NCBI GenBank assembly: GCA_016719945.1
Contig: JADJYE010000007.1
Coordinates: 186,001-250,000 of the forward strand
Direction: 5' to 3'
DNA from: Polyangiaceae bacterium
GTDB taxonomy: Bacteria > Myxococcota_A > Polyangia > Polyangiales > Polyangiaceae
Length of the DNA stretch: 64,000 nt
Below, piece by piece: positions 52,147 through 60,513 of this stretch (position 1 is the stretch's first letter; every line of letters begins with the position of its first letter). Under the pieces are notes generated by a model that was not told where the DNA came from, made no database searches, and saw only the letters and a program-made list of their open reading frames with translations. The position numbers and the translations under genes are program-made.

Positions 52147-54734
52147 CAGCTCCCCAGCTTCTTGTCGGGGCAGCCGTCCTCGTCCTGGAAGCCGTTCTTT
52201 GTCTCCGGCTCGAGCGGACACTGATCTTTCGCGTCGAGGATACCGTCGCCGTCGTTGTCCAGCTCGGGGCAGCCGTCGCTGTCCTCGAAGCCATCCGCGT
52301 CCTCTCGGGCGTCGACACACATGTCCTTCCGGTCGGGGATCCCGTCTCCGTCGCGATCGCCGCCGCCCACGGGCGTGTCTTGCGCGAAGACGTAAGGCGA
52401 AGGCTCCTCGAGCGCGCCCATCGCGAAGACGACCGGGACGAGCGCGCCCCTCGGCGCCACGCTCGCGTGGGTGCAGCCCTTGGCGTCGGCGGAGAGCGTC
52501 ACCCGCAAATCAACGGCCAATGGGGTCACCGCGGTGCAGCGGCCGAAGAGCTCCTTGAATCGCTCGCTCTCGACCCATTCGCGTAGCGGCGAAGGCACTG
52601 CGCCCGGCGACCCTGGATCGGTCGTCAGCGTGAGGGGCGCGAGCGGAGGTTTCGTCGTGAGGTCGGGGTGCAAAGGCGAGCAAGCCCCGGTCGCGCAGAC
52701 CCAGTCGCGATAAGCCGCGTCGAGGCCATCGAGGCTCGACGGCCGCTCGGCTCGAAGCGGCCACCCGCGGACCACGCGCGCGGTCGTCTCCCCGTCCTTC
52801 GCCCACGCGTCGGGCTGCCCCAGGCTATCGGCGTACCAGATCGTCGAGGTCCACTCGCGGGCGTTGCCCATGAGGTCGTGGACCCCTTCGGGGGTCACGT
52901 CGCGCGGCGTGCCCGCGACCCGAGAGACCTCCCCGCCTGGCCCCAGGAACGCGCGCACCTCGCCGAGCTCGACCGGACCGTTGCCCCAGGGCAACGAGCG
53001 CAGCGGGTTTCCTCGCGCGGCGAGCTCCCATTGCGCCTCGTCGGGCAGGTTGCCGCCGATGGATCGGCAATATTGGTCGGCGACCTCCCAGGGTACTCCG
53101 ACCGCGGGGAGGTCGGCGCGCGCGGGGGCGTCCTTCGGGACCGACGCCGGCCGCTCGAAGGCGAGCGTCGGCGTCGCCGCGAGGAACGGAGCGAGCTCCG
53201 CCCACGAGACCTCACGGGCCTGAATGGCGTACTTCTCGGTCGGCGACGTGACCCACCGGCTGGCGCGGACGCCGCGGCGATCCGGAGGCGCGTCGTCAGG
53301 TACGCCCAGCAGGACCTGGGTGAACGGCGGCGTGATCTCGACCCAACGATTCGAGGAGGACGACGCGGGCGCCGACGAGGGCCCAGTCTTCACGGTGGGC
53401 TGAGGCGCCGACGACGCAGGAGCGTGTGGGCCCGAGGCCGACGCGGCCGGCTGCTCGCCTCCGCCGCCCGACGTCGCGAGGTAGATCCCCACGCCGACGG
53501 CGACGAGCGCGAGGCCCCCAACCGCGACGCCGACCCTGGAGCGCCCGGGAGGAGAGTCGCGCTCGGGGAGGTCGACCGGACCGGCGGCGATGGTCTGACC
53601 GCCGCGCGTCGCCGCCCGCTCCGCGACCCGCACCCTCGGGCGGTCCGAGAGCGGCGCGGCTGCGACTGTCATGTTCGGCGCGGGCGCGTCCTTCAACGGC
53701 GCCGCGGCGACGGTCGCGCTCGGCGCGGGCGCGTCCTTCAGCGGCGCGGCGGCGACCGTCGCGCTCGGCTTCGTGCCCGAGATCTCGACCGCGCTGGCGC
53801 GCTCAGGCGCGAGATCTTCGTGGAGGGTCGTGGGCCCGGGCGCGTCGAACCCGTCGACCTCGATCAGCGCCTTGTGGGCCACGCCAGCGTCCGCGAAGCG
53901 CGCCTTCGGGTCGCGCGCGACACACGACGCGAACCAGGCGTCGAAGCCGCTCGGGACGAGCTCTGCCACGCCGAACGAGCTCGCACGCTCGCTCGCCGGC
54001 ACGATGGGATCGATCACCAGCTCCCGCATCAGCGCGGTCAGCGAGGCGCCGTCGTCGTTCGCGGCGTTCCAGTAGTGCTTGCCGGTGAGCGCGCGGAACA
54101 CGATCAGCCCGAGCGCCCACACGTCCGCAGCAGGCGCCACCTTGCTCCGCGACTCGGTCTGCTCGGGCGCCATGAAGGTGGGCGTCCCCAGGGCGGCGGT
54201 GGCCGCCGACGTCGCGCGGGCCTCGGCGAGCACCTTGGCGATACCGAAGTCGAGCACCTTCACGACGAAGGGGCTGCCCCGCCGGCGCGTGCGGGCGACG
54301 AAGACGTTCTCCGGCTTCAGATCGCGGTGGACGATCCCCGTCGCGTGCGCCGCGGCGAGCGCGTGGCACAGCTGATCCATCACCTCTCGCACGTCGCCGA
54401 CCGGCAAACGCCCGCGCGAAGAGATGAGCGTGGCGAGGTCTTTGCCCTCCAGCAGCTCCATGGCGAGCCACGGCATCTTCAGCTGCTCGTCAATGCCAGC
54501 CGCGATGACCTCGACCACGTGCTCGCTCTCGATCGTCGCGCCGATCTTCGCCTCCTGGACGAAGCGGTCTCTCAGCTTGGCGTCCGCGAGCAGCTCGCGG
54601 TGCATCACCTTCAGCGCGCGCCGCCGCCCGACGCTCTTCTGCTGCGCGACGTAGACCGCGCCCATGCCCCCGGCGCTGAGCGGGCCGACGATCTCGAACT
54701 CCCCACCGACGACCGTTCCAGGCTCAAGGGACAC
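52146..54734 (-). CDS. Ser/Thr kinase with FGE-sulfatase domain and thrombospondin-type 3 Ca repeats
   Basis: An 862-residue Hanks-type kinase. I chose the GTG at 54734; the ATG at 54773 is possible. Kinase domain (about residues 8-290): GPLSAGGMGAVYVA, IVHRDLKPENVFV, VLDFGIAKVL, MAPEQ. A low-complexity linker has three copies of TVAAAPLKDAPAPSA. One membrane segment (VGVAVGGLALVAVGVGIYLA) follows near residue 410. Outside is an FGE-sulfatase domain with NLPDEAQWELAARGNPLRSL and GVHDLMGNAREWTS. The end has DxDxDG repeats (DRDGDGIPDRKDMCVDARED; DNDGDGILDAKDQCPLEP). It probably senses an extracellular state. Confidence 0.88.
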   Translation of the reverse strand: MSLEPGTVVGGEFEIVGPLSAGGMGAVYVAQQKSVGRRRALKVMHRELLADAKLRDRFVQEAKIGATIESEHVVEVIAAGIDEQLKMPWLAMELLEGKDLATLISSRGRLPVGDVREVMDQLCHALAAAHATGIVHRDLKPENVFVARTRRRGSPFVVKVLDFGIAKVLAEARATSAATAALGTPTFMAPEQTESRSKVAPAADVWALGLIVFRALTGKHYWNAANDDGASLTALMRELVIDPIVPASERASSFGVAELVPSGFDAWFASCVARDPKARFADAGVAHKALIEVDGFDAPGPTTLHEDLAPERASAVEISGTKPSATVAAAPLKDAPAPSATVAAAPLKDAPAPNMTVAAAPLSDRPRVRVAERAATRGGQTIAAGPVDLPERDSPPGRSRVGVAVGGLALVAVGVGIYLATSGGGGEQPAASASGPHAPASSAPQPTVKTGPSSAPASSSSNRWVEITPPFTQVLLGVPDDAPPDRRGVRASRWVTSPTEKYAIQAREVSWAELAPFLAATPTLAFERPASVPKDAPARADLPAVGVPWEVADQYCRSIGGNLPDEAQWELAARGNPLRSLPWGNGPVELGEVRAFLGPGGEVSRVAGTPRDVTPEGVHDLMGNAREWTSTIWYADSLGQPDAWAKDGETTARVVRGWPLRAERPSSLDGLDAAYRDWVCATGACSPLHPDLTTKPPLAPLTLTTDPGSPGAVPSPLREWVESERFKELFGRCTAVTPLAVDLRVTLSADAKGCTHASVAPRGALVPVVFAMGALEEPSPYVFAQDTPVGGGDRDGDGIPDRKDMCVDAREDADGFEDSDGCPELDNDGDGILDAKDQCPLEPETKNGFQDEDGCPDKKLGS
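53650..53770 (-). repeat. 45-base tandem repeats in the kinase linker
   Basis: About 2.6 copies of a 45-base unit encode TVAAAPLKDAPAPSA. The copies are nearly identical in DNA, differing at a few positions, so the count can change by recombination. Confidence 0.65.
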
Positions 54735-54816
54735 GGCGCCGAGGATACCGGACCCTTCGCCAGCCCTGGTCATCGATCCGCGGACCGCGTTCGTGCTATG
54801 GGTGCTCGAAGATCCC

Positions 54817-55500
54817 ATGCCGAGCCTCGAACGTGTCCAGCAGTTCGTGATGAAGCAGCTCACCGGCTGGTCGCAAGATCTGCGCGACGCGCTCGCCGAG
54901 GAGGCGCCGGAGCTACCCTTCGAGCCCCAGCTCGAGCGCACGCGGGAGCGCCTAGCGGCGATGTTGCCGACGATCCCCGACCCCGGCCCGCTCGCCCCGC
55001 AGATGCGCGCGTTCAGCGTCGGCGGCGCGATCTACGTCGCCTTCCACCTCGCGCTGCGCGCCGAGGGGTGGGGCGCCCCACGGACCTGGCAGGTGCTCGA
55101 GCGCGCGACGCAGCTCCACTTCGAGCGAATGCGCGGCCTCGAGAGGCGCCTCGCGTCGGACGGCCTGTTCAGCTGGCCGATGAAGGCGCTCTCGCGCTGG
55201 CTCGCGAAGAAGAGCCAGCGCCAGCCCGTAGGCGGCTGGGTCTTCAGCTACGAAGGCCGGACGGCCGAGCACGACTACGGGGTGACGTACACGCGCTGCG
55301 CGATCCGGGATCTGGCCATCGCCCACGGCGCGGAGGATCTCGCCCCGTACATCTGCCTGTCCGACATCACCGGCAGCCGCATCTTCGGTTGGGGCCTCTC
55401 GCGCAGCGAGACCCTCGCTCAAGGCGGCGCACGTTGCGACTTTCGCTTCAAGCGGGGCGGAGAGACCGACGTCCGCGTGAAGCTGCCGGTCGTGAGCTGA
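54817..55500 (+). CDS. L-2-amino-thiazoline-4-carboxylate hydrolase-like protein
   Basis: A 227-residue protein resembling the ATC-hydrolase family, named for L-2-amino-thiazoline-4-carboxylic acid hydrolase. I start at the ATG at 54817. Typical parts: FSVGGAIYVAFHLALRAEGW (about residues 66-85), FSYEGRTAEHDYGVTYTRCA (about 144-163), IAHGAEDLAPYICLSDI and GGARCDFRFKRG near the C-terminus. Conserved Cys in TRCA and RCDFRF and the His in IAHGA are candidate active residues. It diverges from the kinase gene with a gap of about 82 bases. The family is functionally broad, so the substrate is open. Confidence 0.72.
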   Translation: MPSLERVQQFVMKQLTGWSQDLRDALAEEAPELPFEPQLERTRERLAAMLPTIPDPGPLAPQMRAFSVGGAIYVAFHLALRAEGWGAPRTWQVLERATQLHFERMRGLERRLASDGLFSWPMKALSRWLAKKSQRQPVGGWVFSYEGRTAEHDYGVTYTRCAIRDLAIAHGAEDLAPYICLSDITGSRIFGWGLSRSETLAQGGARCDFRFKRGGETDVRVKLPVVS

Positions 55501-55561
55501 CGCGCGCCGCCGTGCGCGCCGAGGAGATCGGAGCTCCGGCCGGGCGGCCGGAGACTCGCCT

Positions 55562-57025
55562 TCACGAGCCTGAGCCTCGCTCCCAGCGGTGGTGAACCAC
55601 ACGCTTCGTGCGCCCCTCGGGGTGCGTGACCGAGACAGCGTGATCGGGCTCCTGGCAGCGCTCTCGCAGGGTGACCAGCTCCTCCGCCGCGCTCGGGTGA
55701 ATGCCGATGGTCGCGTCGAACTGGGCCTTCGTCGCGCCGCACCTCAGCGCGACGGCGAAGCCTTGGAGGATCTCGGCGGCGTCGGCGCCAACCATGTGGA
55801 CGCCGACCACGCGGTCGGTCGACCGCTCGACGACCAGCTTCATGAGCACGCGATCGCCGCGACCGCCGAGGGTCGCCTTCATGGCCGTGAAGGTGGACTT
55901 GTAGACGTCGATCGCGCCGAGCTCGGCGCGCGCCTCCTCCTCGGTCATTCCCACGGTCGCGATCGGGGGGTTCGAGAAGACGGCCGACGGGATGAGGTCG
56001 TAGTCGGGCACGCGGCTGGCGCCTCCGAACAGGTGCTGGGCGATGAGGGTGCCCTCGGCGAGCGCGACCGGCGTGAGCTGGACGCGGTCGATGACGTCGC
56101 CGGCGGCGTAGATCCACGGCACGCTGGTCTGGAAGCTCGCGTCGACGCGAACGGCGCCTCGAGCGTCGAGCTCGACGCCCGCCTCCTCGAGGCCCATCCC
56201 GCTGGAGCGCGGAACGCGCCCGATCGCGGCCAGCACGCCGTCGACCTCGAGGGTCGAGCCGTCGTCGAGGGTCGCCGCGAGCGCGCCCGACGGGGCGCTG
56301 TCCACGCGCGCGAGGTCCCGGTGGAAGCGGAGATCGATCCCCTTCTTCCGCATCTGCTCGTCGAGGTGCGCGCGCACGTCCCGATCGAAGCCGCGCAAGA
56401 ACAGGGCGCCTCGATAGATCTGCGTGACGCTCGCACCATAACCCGCGAACACGCCCGCGAGCTCGACGGCGATGTAACCGCCACCGACCACCAGCACCCG
56501 CGCGGGCATCTCGGGGAGGTGAAAGATGTCGTCGGAGACCCACACGCGCTCGGAGCCGGGGACGTTCGGCCGCACCGGCTCACCTCCGGTCGCGACGAGG
56601 ACCTTGTGCGCCGTGACCACGGTGGAGCCGCCCTGCGCGTCCACCACCTCGACGCGATGGGCGCCGGCGATGCGAGCGCGCCCCATCCACACCTTGACGC
56701 CGCGGTCCTGGAGCAGCCGCGCGTAGACGCCATTGAGGCGCGCGATCTCGGCGTCCTTGTTGGAGATCAGGCGCTGCCAGTCGTGGCGCGGGGGCTCGAC
56801 GCTCCAGCCGAAGCCGGCCGCGTCGCGCCACTCGTCGGCGAAATGGGCGCCGAGCACCATGAGCTTCTTGGGCACGCAGCCGACGTTGACGCACGTCCCG
56901 CCGAGCGCCTTGTCTTCACACAGCGCGACGCGAGCGCCCAAGCTGGCCGCCACCCGGGCGGCGCGCACCCCGGCGGAGCCACCGCCGACGACGAAGAGAT
57001 CGAAATCGTGCTTTGTGTGGGGCAT
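55562..57025 (-). CDS. gor: Glutathione-disulfide reductase
   Basis: A 487-residue class I flavoprotein disulfide reductase. FAD motif DLFVVGGGSAGVRAARVAAS (residues 9-28), redox pair in GGTCVNVGCVPKK (about residues 43-55), NADPH fold VLVVGGGYIAVELAGVFAGYG (about residue 173). The C-terminal GIHPSAAEELVTLRE holds the His-Glu pair that assists catalysis. Overall spacing suits glutathione reductase rather than dihydrolipoamide dehydrogenase. It would keep glutathione or a related thiol reduced in the cytosol. The neighbouring lipoprotein gene ends 4 bases before this gene's start region on the same strand. The C-terminus is about 25 residues longer than usual. Confidence 0.9.
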   Translation of the reverse strand: MPHTKHDFDLFVVGGGSAGVRAARVAASLGARVALCEDKALGGTCVNVGCVPKKLMVLGAHFADEWRDAAGFGWSVEPPRHDWQRLISNKDAEIARLNGVYARLLQDRGVKVWMGRARIAGAHRVEVVDAQGGSTVVTAHKVLVATGGEPVRPNVPGSERVWVSDDIFHLPEMPARVLVVGGGYIAVELAGVFAGYGASVTQIYRGALFLRGFDRDVRAHLDEQMRKKGIDLRFHRDLARVDSAPSGALAATLDDGSTLEVDGVLAAIGRVPRSSGMGLEEAGVELDARGAVRVDASFQTSVPWIYAAGDVIDRVQLTPVALAEGTLIAQHLFGGASRVPDYDLIPSAVFSNPPIATVGMTEEEARAELGAIDVYKSTFTAMKATLGGRGDRVLMKLVVERSTDRVVGVHMVGADAAEILQGFAVALRCGATKAQFDATIGIHPSAAEELVTLRERCQEPDHAVSVTHPEGRTKRVVHHRWERGSGS

Positions 57026-57028
57026 GGC

Positions 57029-58300
57029 TCACTCCGTCGCGGGCACGCAGTCCGCGCGCAGAAGCTGAATGCCCTCGATCGTTTCGAAGGCGACGAGCAC
57101 CGCGGTCCCGTGCGGCTCGACCACCATGGGTGCTTCGGTCCGCGACCCAGCCAAGCGGATCGATAGGATGGGCCCCTCGGTGACGTGGGGACCCTCGAAC
57201 AGGGTTAGCGAGACGCCCATCATCTCGACCCGCGCGGGATGACGGAAGGCGACGGCGTGACCGCCTCTCCAGGGGGTGAGGTCATGAGCCCAGCGGCCGT
57301 CGGTGCTCGCCTCGACGAACGGCGGCCCTTCCGGAGCACCGCTGAGGTCGGTAGGGAACGCGGCGACGCTCTCGACCTCCTCGACGAGGGCGTAGTCGAA
57401 GCCGCCGGGTCGAGGCTCGAGCCGCTGCTTGATGGGGAAGTAAGGCAGCTCGAAGGACGCCGTCGGGGCGAGCTCCCCGGTGGGCCCGAGCGCGAAAAAG
57501 CTCGCCGCAGGAGTCGTGTCCGAGCAGCCAGGGCCGAACACGAAGAGCGGGCTGCCGCCTGAGAAGCTCGCATGGAGGATCCCGCACGAGTCGGGGAGTT
57601 CGAGCTCGCCGAGGGCGGTCTCACCGGCCAGCGGCTCGACCGACGAGAAGTGGCTCAGGCTCGGCGGGGCGCCAGTGGAGTGGTCGACGACGTAAGCACC
57701 GCCGCCCGCCTCGGGCTCGAGCAGGTACGTGCGCAAGAAAGGGTCGACCACGATGGGGGTGGGGTCGTCGAAGCGGAAGATCCCGCTCATGTTCCCCCCG
57801 CTCACGGCGAACACCCCCTCGGCCCGCGCGCTCAACCACCACGGTGCGTTCCAGAGCATCCCCGCGTAGTGCGTCACGAGCGGCCCGACCTTGGGAGGCC
57901 AGCTGTCGAACGCGCCGGACAGCGTCTGGGAGAGCACCTTGTCGGTCAGATCGCCGAAGTTGTCGTAGTCGTCGTACACGACGCCGACTCGCCCGCCGTC
58001 GAGCATGGCGAGGCGCGCGCGCCGGGGATGGAACAGCCCTGGAAGCACGACGGGCTCCCCCGCCCACACCAGGCTCTCGCAGCCAGGGATCGGCTCGGGC
58101 GCTGAGCCGCCGCCGCCCTGCGCGGACCCTCCCGTGGAAAGGGCTCCACCGTTCGAAGGGGCGCCGCCCTCGAAGCCCGCGCCTCCACCGCCTTCGGTGA
58201 CGATGACGTTGGAGCCACACGCGAAGGCGCCCAGGAGCGCAGTCGTGAGCGCAGCATGGGCGAGCCACGCCGCGCGCGGGGTGAGCTCGAGGGCGCGCAC
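57029..58300 (-). CDS. Gly-rich lipoprotein with propeller-like body
   Basis: A 423-residue predicted lipoprotein starting at the GTG at 58300, 5 bases after the upstream stop. The signal AAWLAHAALTTALLGAFACG has the lipobox AFAC. A linker GGGGAGFEGGAPSNGG follows, then a body of repeated short beta strands (ARLAMLDGGRVGVVYDDYDN, EGVFAVSGGNMSGIFRFDDP, GGAYVVDHSTGAPPSLSHFS). Two Cys occur in PDSCG and FGPGCSD. It resembles the MopE-linked protein at 11.7 kb in its body. It is probably on the surface; the role is unknown. Confidence 0.75.
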   Translation of the reverse strand: MRALELTPRAAWLAHAALTTALLGAFACGSNVIVTEGGGGAGFEGGAPSNGGALSTGGSAQGGGGSAPEPIPGCESLVWAGEPVVLPGLFHPRRARLAMLDGGRVGVVYDDYDNFGDLTDKVLSQTLSGAFDSWPPKVGPLVTHYAGMLWNAPWWLSARAEGVFAVSGGNMSGIFRFDDPTPIVVDPFLRTYLLEPEAGGGAYVVDHSTGAPPSLSHFSSVEPLAGETALGELELPDSCGILHASFSGGSPLFVFGPGCSDTTPAASFFALGPTGELAPTASFELPYFPIKQRLEPRPGGFDYALVEEVESVAAFPTDLSGAPEGPPFVEASTDGRWAHDLTPWRGGHAVAFRHPARVEMMGVSLTLFEGPHVTEGPILSIRLAGSRTEAPMVVEPHGTAVLVAFETIEGIQLLRADCVPATE

Positions 58301-58305
58301 GGGCG

Positions 58306-58959
58306 CTACTTCAGCCCGCCCTTGGCCCTCACGTCGGCGCCGAGGTCCTTGTTGCGCCAGTAGTACTCGATCGACTTCTCGGTAGCGTCGGCGAAGCCGA
58401 CGCTGACCAGCTCGCCCTCGATCGCCGCGGTGCCCTCGGGGACGTCGATCTTTCGGACGCACGAGAAGGTGAGCGTCGCCTTCTCATCGACCTTCATGGG
58501 GCCGCTGAAGAGGTTCGCGCCCGAGCAGATCAGGTACGGCTTCGGCTTCGCGGCGGGGTCCGCGGGGTCCTTCACCTCGAGCTGCTTGCCGGCCTTGTCG
58601 TAGAAGTAGACGAAGATCTTCCCGTACAAGATGGGCTTGGGCGACTTGTTGGTGACCGAGAAATATGGCCCCTTGTCGTCGATCTTGTTGGTCCACTTCA
58701 CCTCCATCATGCGCGAGGGGCCCTTGCCCTCGCAGGGGGCCTCGATCGTCCCCGCGCCCGCCGAGTCCTTCGGGCAGTCGGAGCGAGGCGCGGCGGTGGC
58801 GGTGGGCGTGGCGCTCGCCTTGGCCGTCGGCGTGGGGACGACGGCGTTGCTCGTAGCGGACGCGCTCGCCGAGGCGCCTCCCGAGGCTCCCGAGTCGGAG
58901 CAGCCGGCGATGAGGCAGAGGAGCGCTGTGCTGAAGAGCGTGGCTAGACCGGATCGCAT
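58306..58959 (-). CDS. Lipoprotein of unknown function with Thr/Ala/Ser-rich linker
   Basis: A 217-residue predicted lipoprotein. The ATG at 58959 gives the signal MRSGLATLFSTALLCLIAGC. The linker SASASATSNAVVPTPTAKAS runs to about residue 60. The remaining domain includes EVKWTNKIDDKGPYFSVTNK and ILYGKIFVYFYDKAGKQLEV, a beta-sandwich like those in FxLYD-type proteins that bind periplasmic partners. Two Cys are in FSCVRKID and LICSGANL. It leads an operon with the downstream lipoprotein. Confidence 0.75.
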   Translation of the reverse strand: MRSGLATLFSTALLCLIAGCSDSGASGGASASASATSNAVVPTPTAKASATPTATAAPRSDCPKDSAGAGTIEAPCEGKGPSRMMEVKWTNKIDDKGPYFSVTNKSPKPILYGKIFVYFYDKAGKQLEVKDPADPAAKPKPYLICSGANLFSGPMKVDEKATLTFSCVRKIDVPEGTAAIEGELVSVGFADATEKSIEYYWRNKDLGADVRAKGGLK

Positions 58960-59062
58960 GGCCGGGGAGGCTACATGGGACCGCGCCCTCGCGGCGCGAC
59001 TTCCCTGACGCCCACAATCTCCGACCCATTCGCCTTCCCGCCCTGCCGAGAGATTTTTTACG

Positions 59063-59075
59063 CCCCTCGTTAACG
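59063..59075. promoter_or_regulatory. GTTAACG motif before the ferritin-like/ECF operon (copy 1)
   Basis: CCCCTCGTTAACG lies 57 bases before the ferritin-like gene. Nearly the same sequence, CCCCTGTTAACG, stands at 61609-61620 before the next gene downstream of the ECF operon. It is a candidate recognition element for the ECF sigma factor encoded between them. Confidence 0.4.
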
Positions 59076-59131
59076 CTTCCGACGAGCCGCCCTCCTCCCT
59101 CGTGGACGGTAGCCAACACGGGGGAGGATCC

Positions 59132-59917
59132 ATGAGCGCGTTTCAGCTGACCGAGCTCGGTGGGCCGTGGTCGCGGCGGCTCGACCCCCGACGCCGCGGC
59201 TTCGACCTGGCGAGGCCGGACGAGATCGCCCGCGATCTCTCGGAGGCAGACCGAGAACGAGGCCGGTGGGTGTGGACGCAGAGCGCCGTGAGCGAGCTCG
59301 CGAGCGCCGCCGCCTTCGCAGAGATCGCCTCGGCCCTCGTCGCGGCGGGCGCGCCGATCGACCTCGTGGCCGCCGCGGGCGAGTTCGTCGCGGACGAGGT
59401 CGTGCACGCCGAGGTCTCCGGCTCGCTGGCGATGGCGTTCGGGGGAGCGGTGCCGCTCGACGTGGACCTGGAGCGCCTGGTGAGGCCGCCGGCGTCGGTC
59501 GAGCCACTGATGCGCGCGGCGGAGCTGCTCGTGCGCACCTCGTGCATCGGGGAGGCGCTCACGTTGCCGCTGCTCAAGACCGCCGCGCGCGCGAGCGACC
59601 ACCCAGCGCTCGCCGAGATCCTCGCGAACATCGCGCGGGACGAAGGCCCCCACGCAGAGCTCGGGTGGTGGTTCCTCGACTGGGCCGACGACCAGCTCGA
59701 TGACGCGGCGCGAGCTCGACTCAGCGCGGTCGCGACGCACGCCGTCAGCTCCTTCGCGCCGCTCTTCGCGACGACCTGCGCGGGCTCGGCGCGGGGCGTC
59801 GGGATGCTCGACTGCGCGACCTACGACGCCGCGTTCGCGCGGGCGCTGAGCGAGCGGGTCGCGGCGCCGCTCGCCGAGCGCGGCATCGCCCTCGCCCTCA
59901 CGCCTTGTGAGCCGTGA
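59132..59917 (+). CDS. Ferritin-like diiron protein
   Basis: A 261-residue helical protein. The ATG at 59132 follows a strong GGAGGA site. Two ExxH-type pairs fit a ferritin-like diiron centre: EFVADEVVHAEVSG (about residues 84-97) and IARDEGPHAELGWWFLDW (about 168-185). Further Glu residues lie in CIGEALTLPLL. Such proteins act as oxygenases or iron handling proteins. The stop overlaps the GTG start of the ECF sigma factor (GTGA), so regulation and product are linked. The pairing with an ECF sigma suggests stress or metal response, by inference. Confidence 0.8.
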   Translation: MSAFQLTELGGPWSRRLDPRRRGFDLARPDEIARDLSEADRERGRWVWTQSAVSELASAAAFAEIASALVAAGAPIDLVAAAGEFVADEVVHAEVSGSLAMAFGGAVPLDVDLERLVRPPASVEPLMRAAELLVRTSCIGEALTLPLLKTAARASDHPALAEILANIARDEGPHAELGWWFLDWADDQLDDAARARLSAVATHAVSSFAPLFATTCAGSARGVGMLDCATYDAAFARALSERVAAPLAERGIALALTPCEP

Positions 59918-60513
59918 TTGGATCGGCGACCGTGAGCCGCGTGGGGGAGATCTCCGCCAGCCCGCCGGCCTCGGACCGCGTAGCGCGTCTCGTGGTGGCG
60001 GCGCGTGGCGGCGACCAGGTCGCGTTCACAGCGCTCTATGGGCGGTTCCACCGCGTCGTGCACGCCGTCGTCCTCACCAGGTGCCGGCGAGGCGAAGACG
60101 CCGATCTCGTGCAGGACGTCTTCGCGACAGCCTTCGAGAAGCTGCCCGACCTGCTCGAGCCCGCCGCCTTCCCCGGTTGGCTGCTGACCATTGCGAGGCG
60201 GCGCGCGATCGAGGGCCTGCGGCGGCCCCTCAGCGTGGCGCCGCTCGACGAGGCCCACGAGCCTGGCGTCTCCCCGCCTCCGCGCGCGGAGGCGCTCGAG
60301 GCGCTCGAGGCGATCCGAGCGCTGCCCGAGGCCTACGCAGAGACGCTCGTCATGCGGCTGGTCGAGGGGCTGAGCGGCCCCGAGATCGCCGAGCGAACCG
60401 GGCTCACCGAGGGCTCGGTGCGGGTCAACCTCCACCGGGGAATGGCGCTCTTGCGCGAGCGGCTGACCTCGGAGCCTAGCGTGAGGACCGAGCCTCGGAG
60501 GCGAGAGCCATGA
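59914..60513 (+). CDS. RNA polymerase ECF sigma factor
   Basis: A 199-residue sigma factor starting at the GTG at 59914. Region 2 includes FTALYGRFHRVVHAVVLTRC and DADLVQDVFATAFEKLPDLL (about residues 38-82). Region 4 includes LPEAYAETLVMRLVEGLSGP and IAERTGLTEGSVRVNLHRGM (about 138-178). The two regions are joined by a Pro-rich linker. It is overlapped by genes on both sides, with an anti-sigma-like FecR protein directly after it. It should drive its own operon and the nearby small secreted protein through the GTTAACG motifs, which remains to be shown. Confidence 0.92.
   Translation: MIGSATVSRVGEISASPPASDRVARLVVAARGGDQVAFTALYGRFHRVVHAVVLTRCRRGEDADLVQDVFATAFEKLPDLLEPAAFPGWLLTIARRRAIEGLRRPLSVAPLDEAHEPGVSPPPRAEALEALEAIRALPEAYAETLVMRLVEGLSGPEIAERTGLTEGSVRVNLHRGMALLRERLTSEPSVRTEPRRREP

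Noticed and set aside
52668..55595. A 975-codon plus-strand reading
   Set aside because: Antisense to the kinase-FGE gene and out of frame with the thiazoline-hydrolase-like gene; Arg-rich with no domains.
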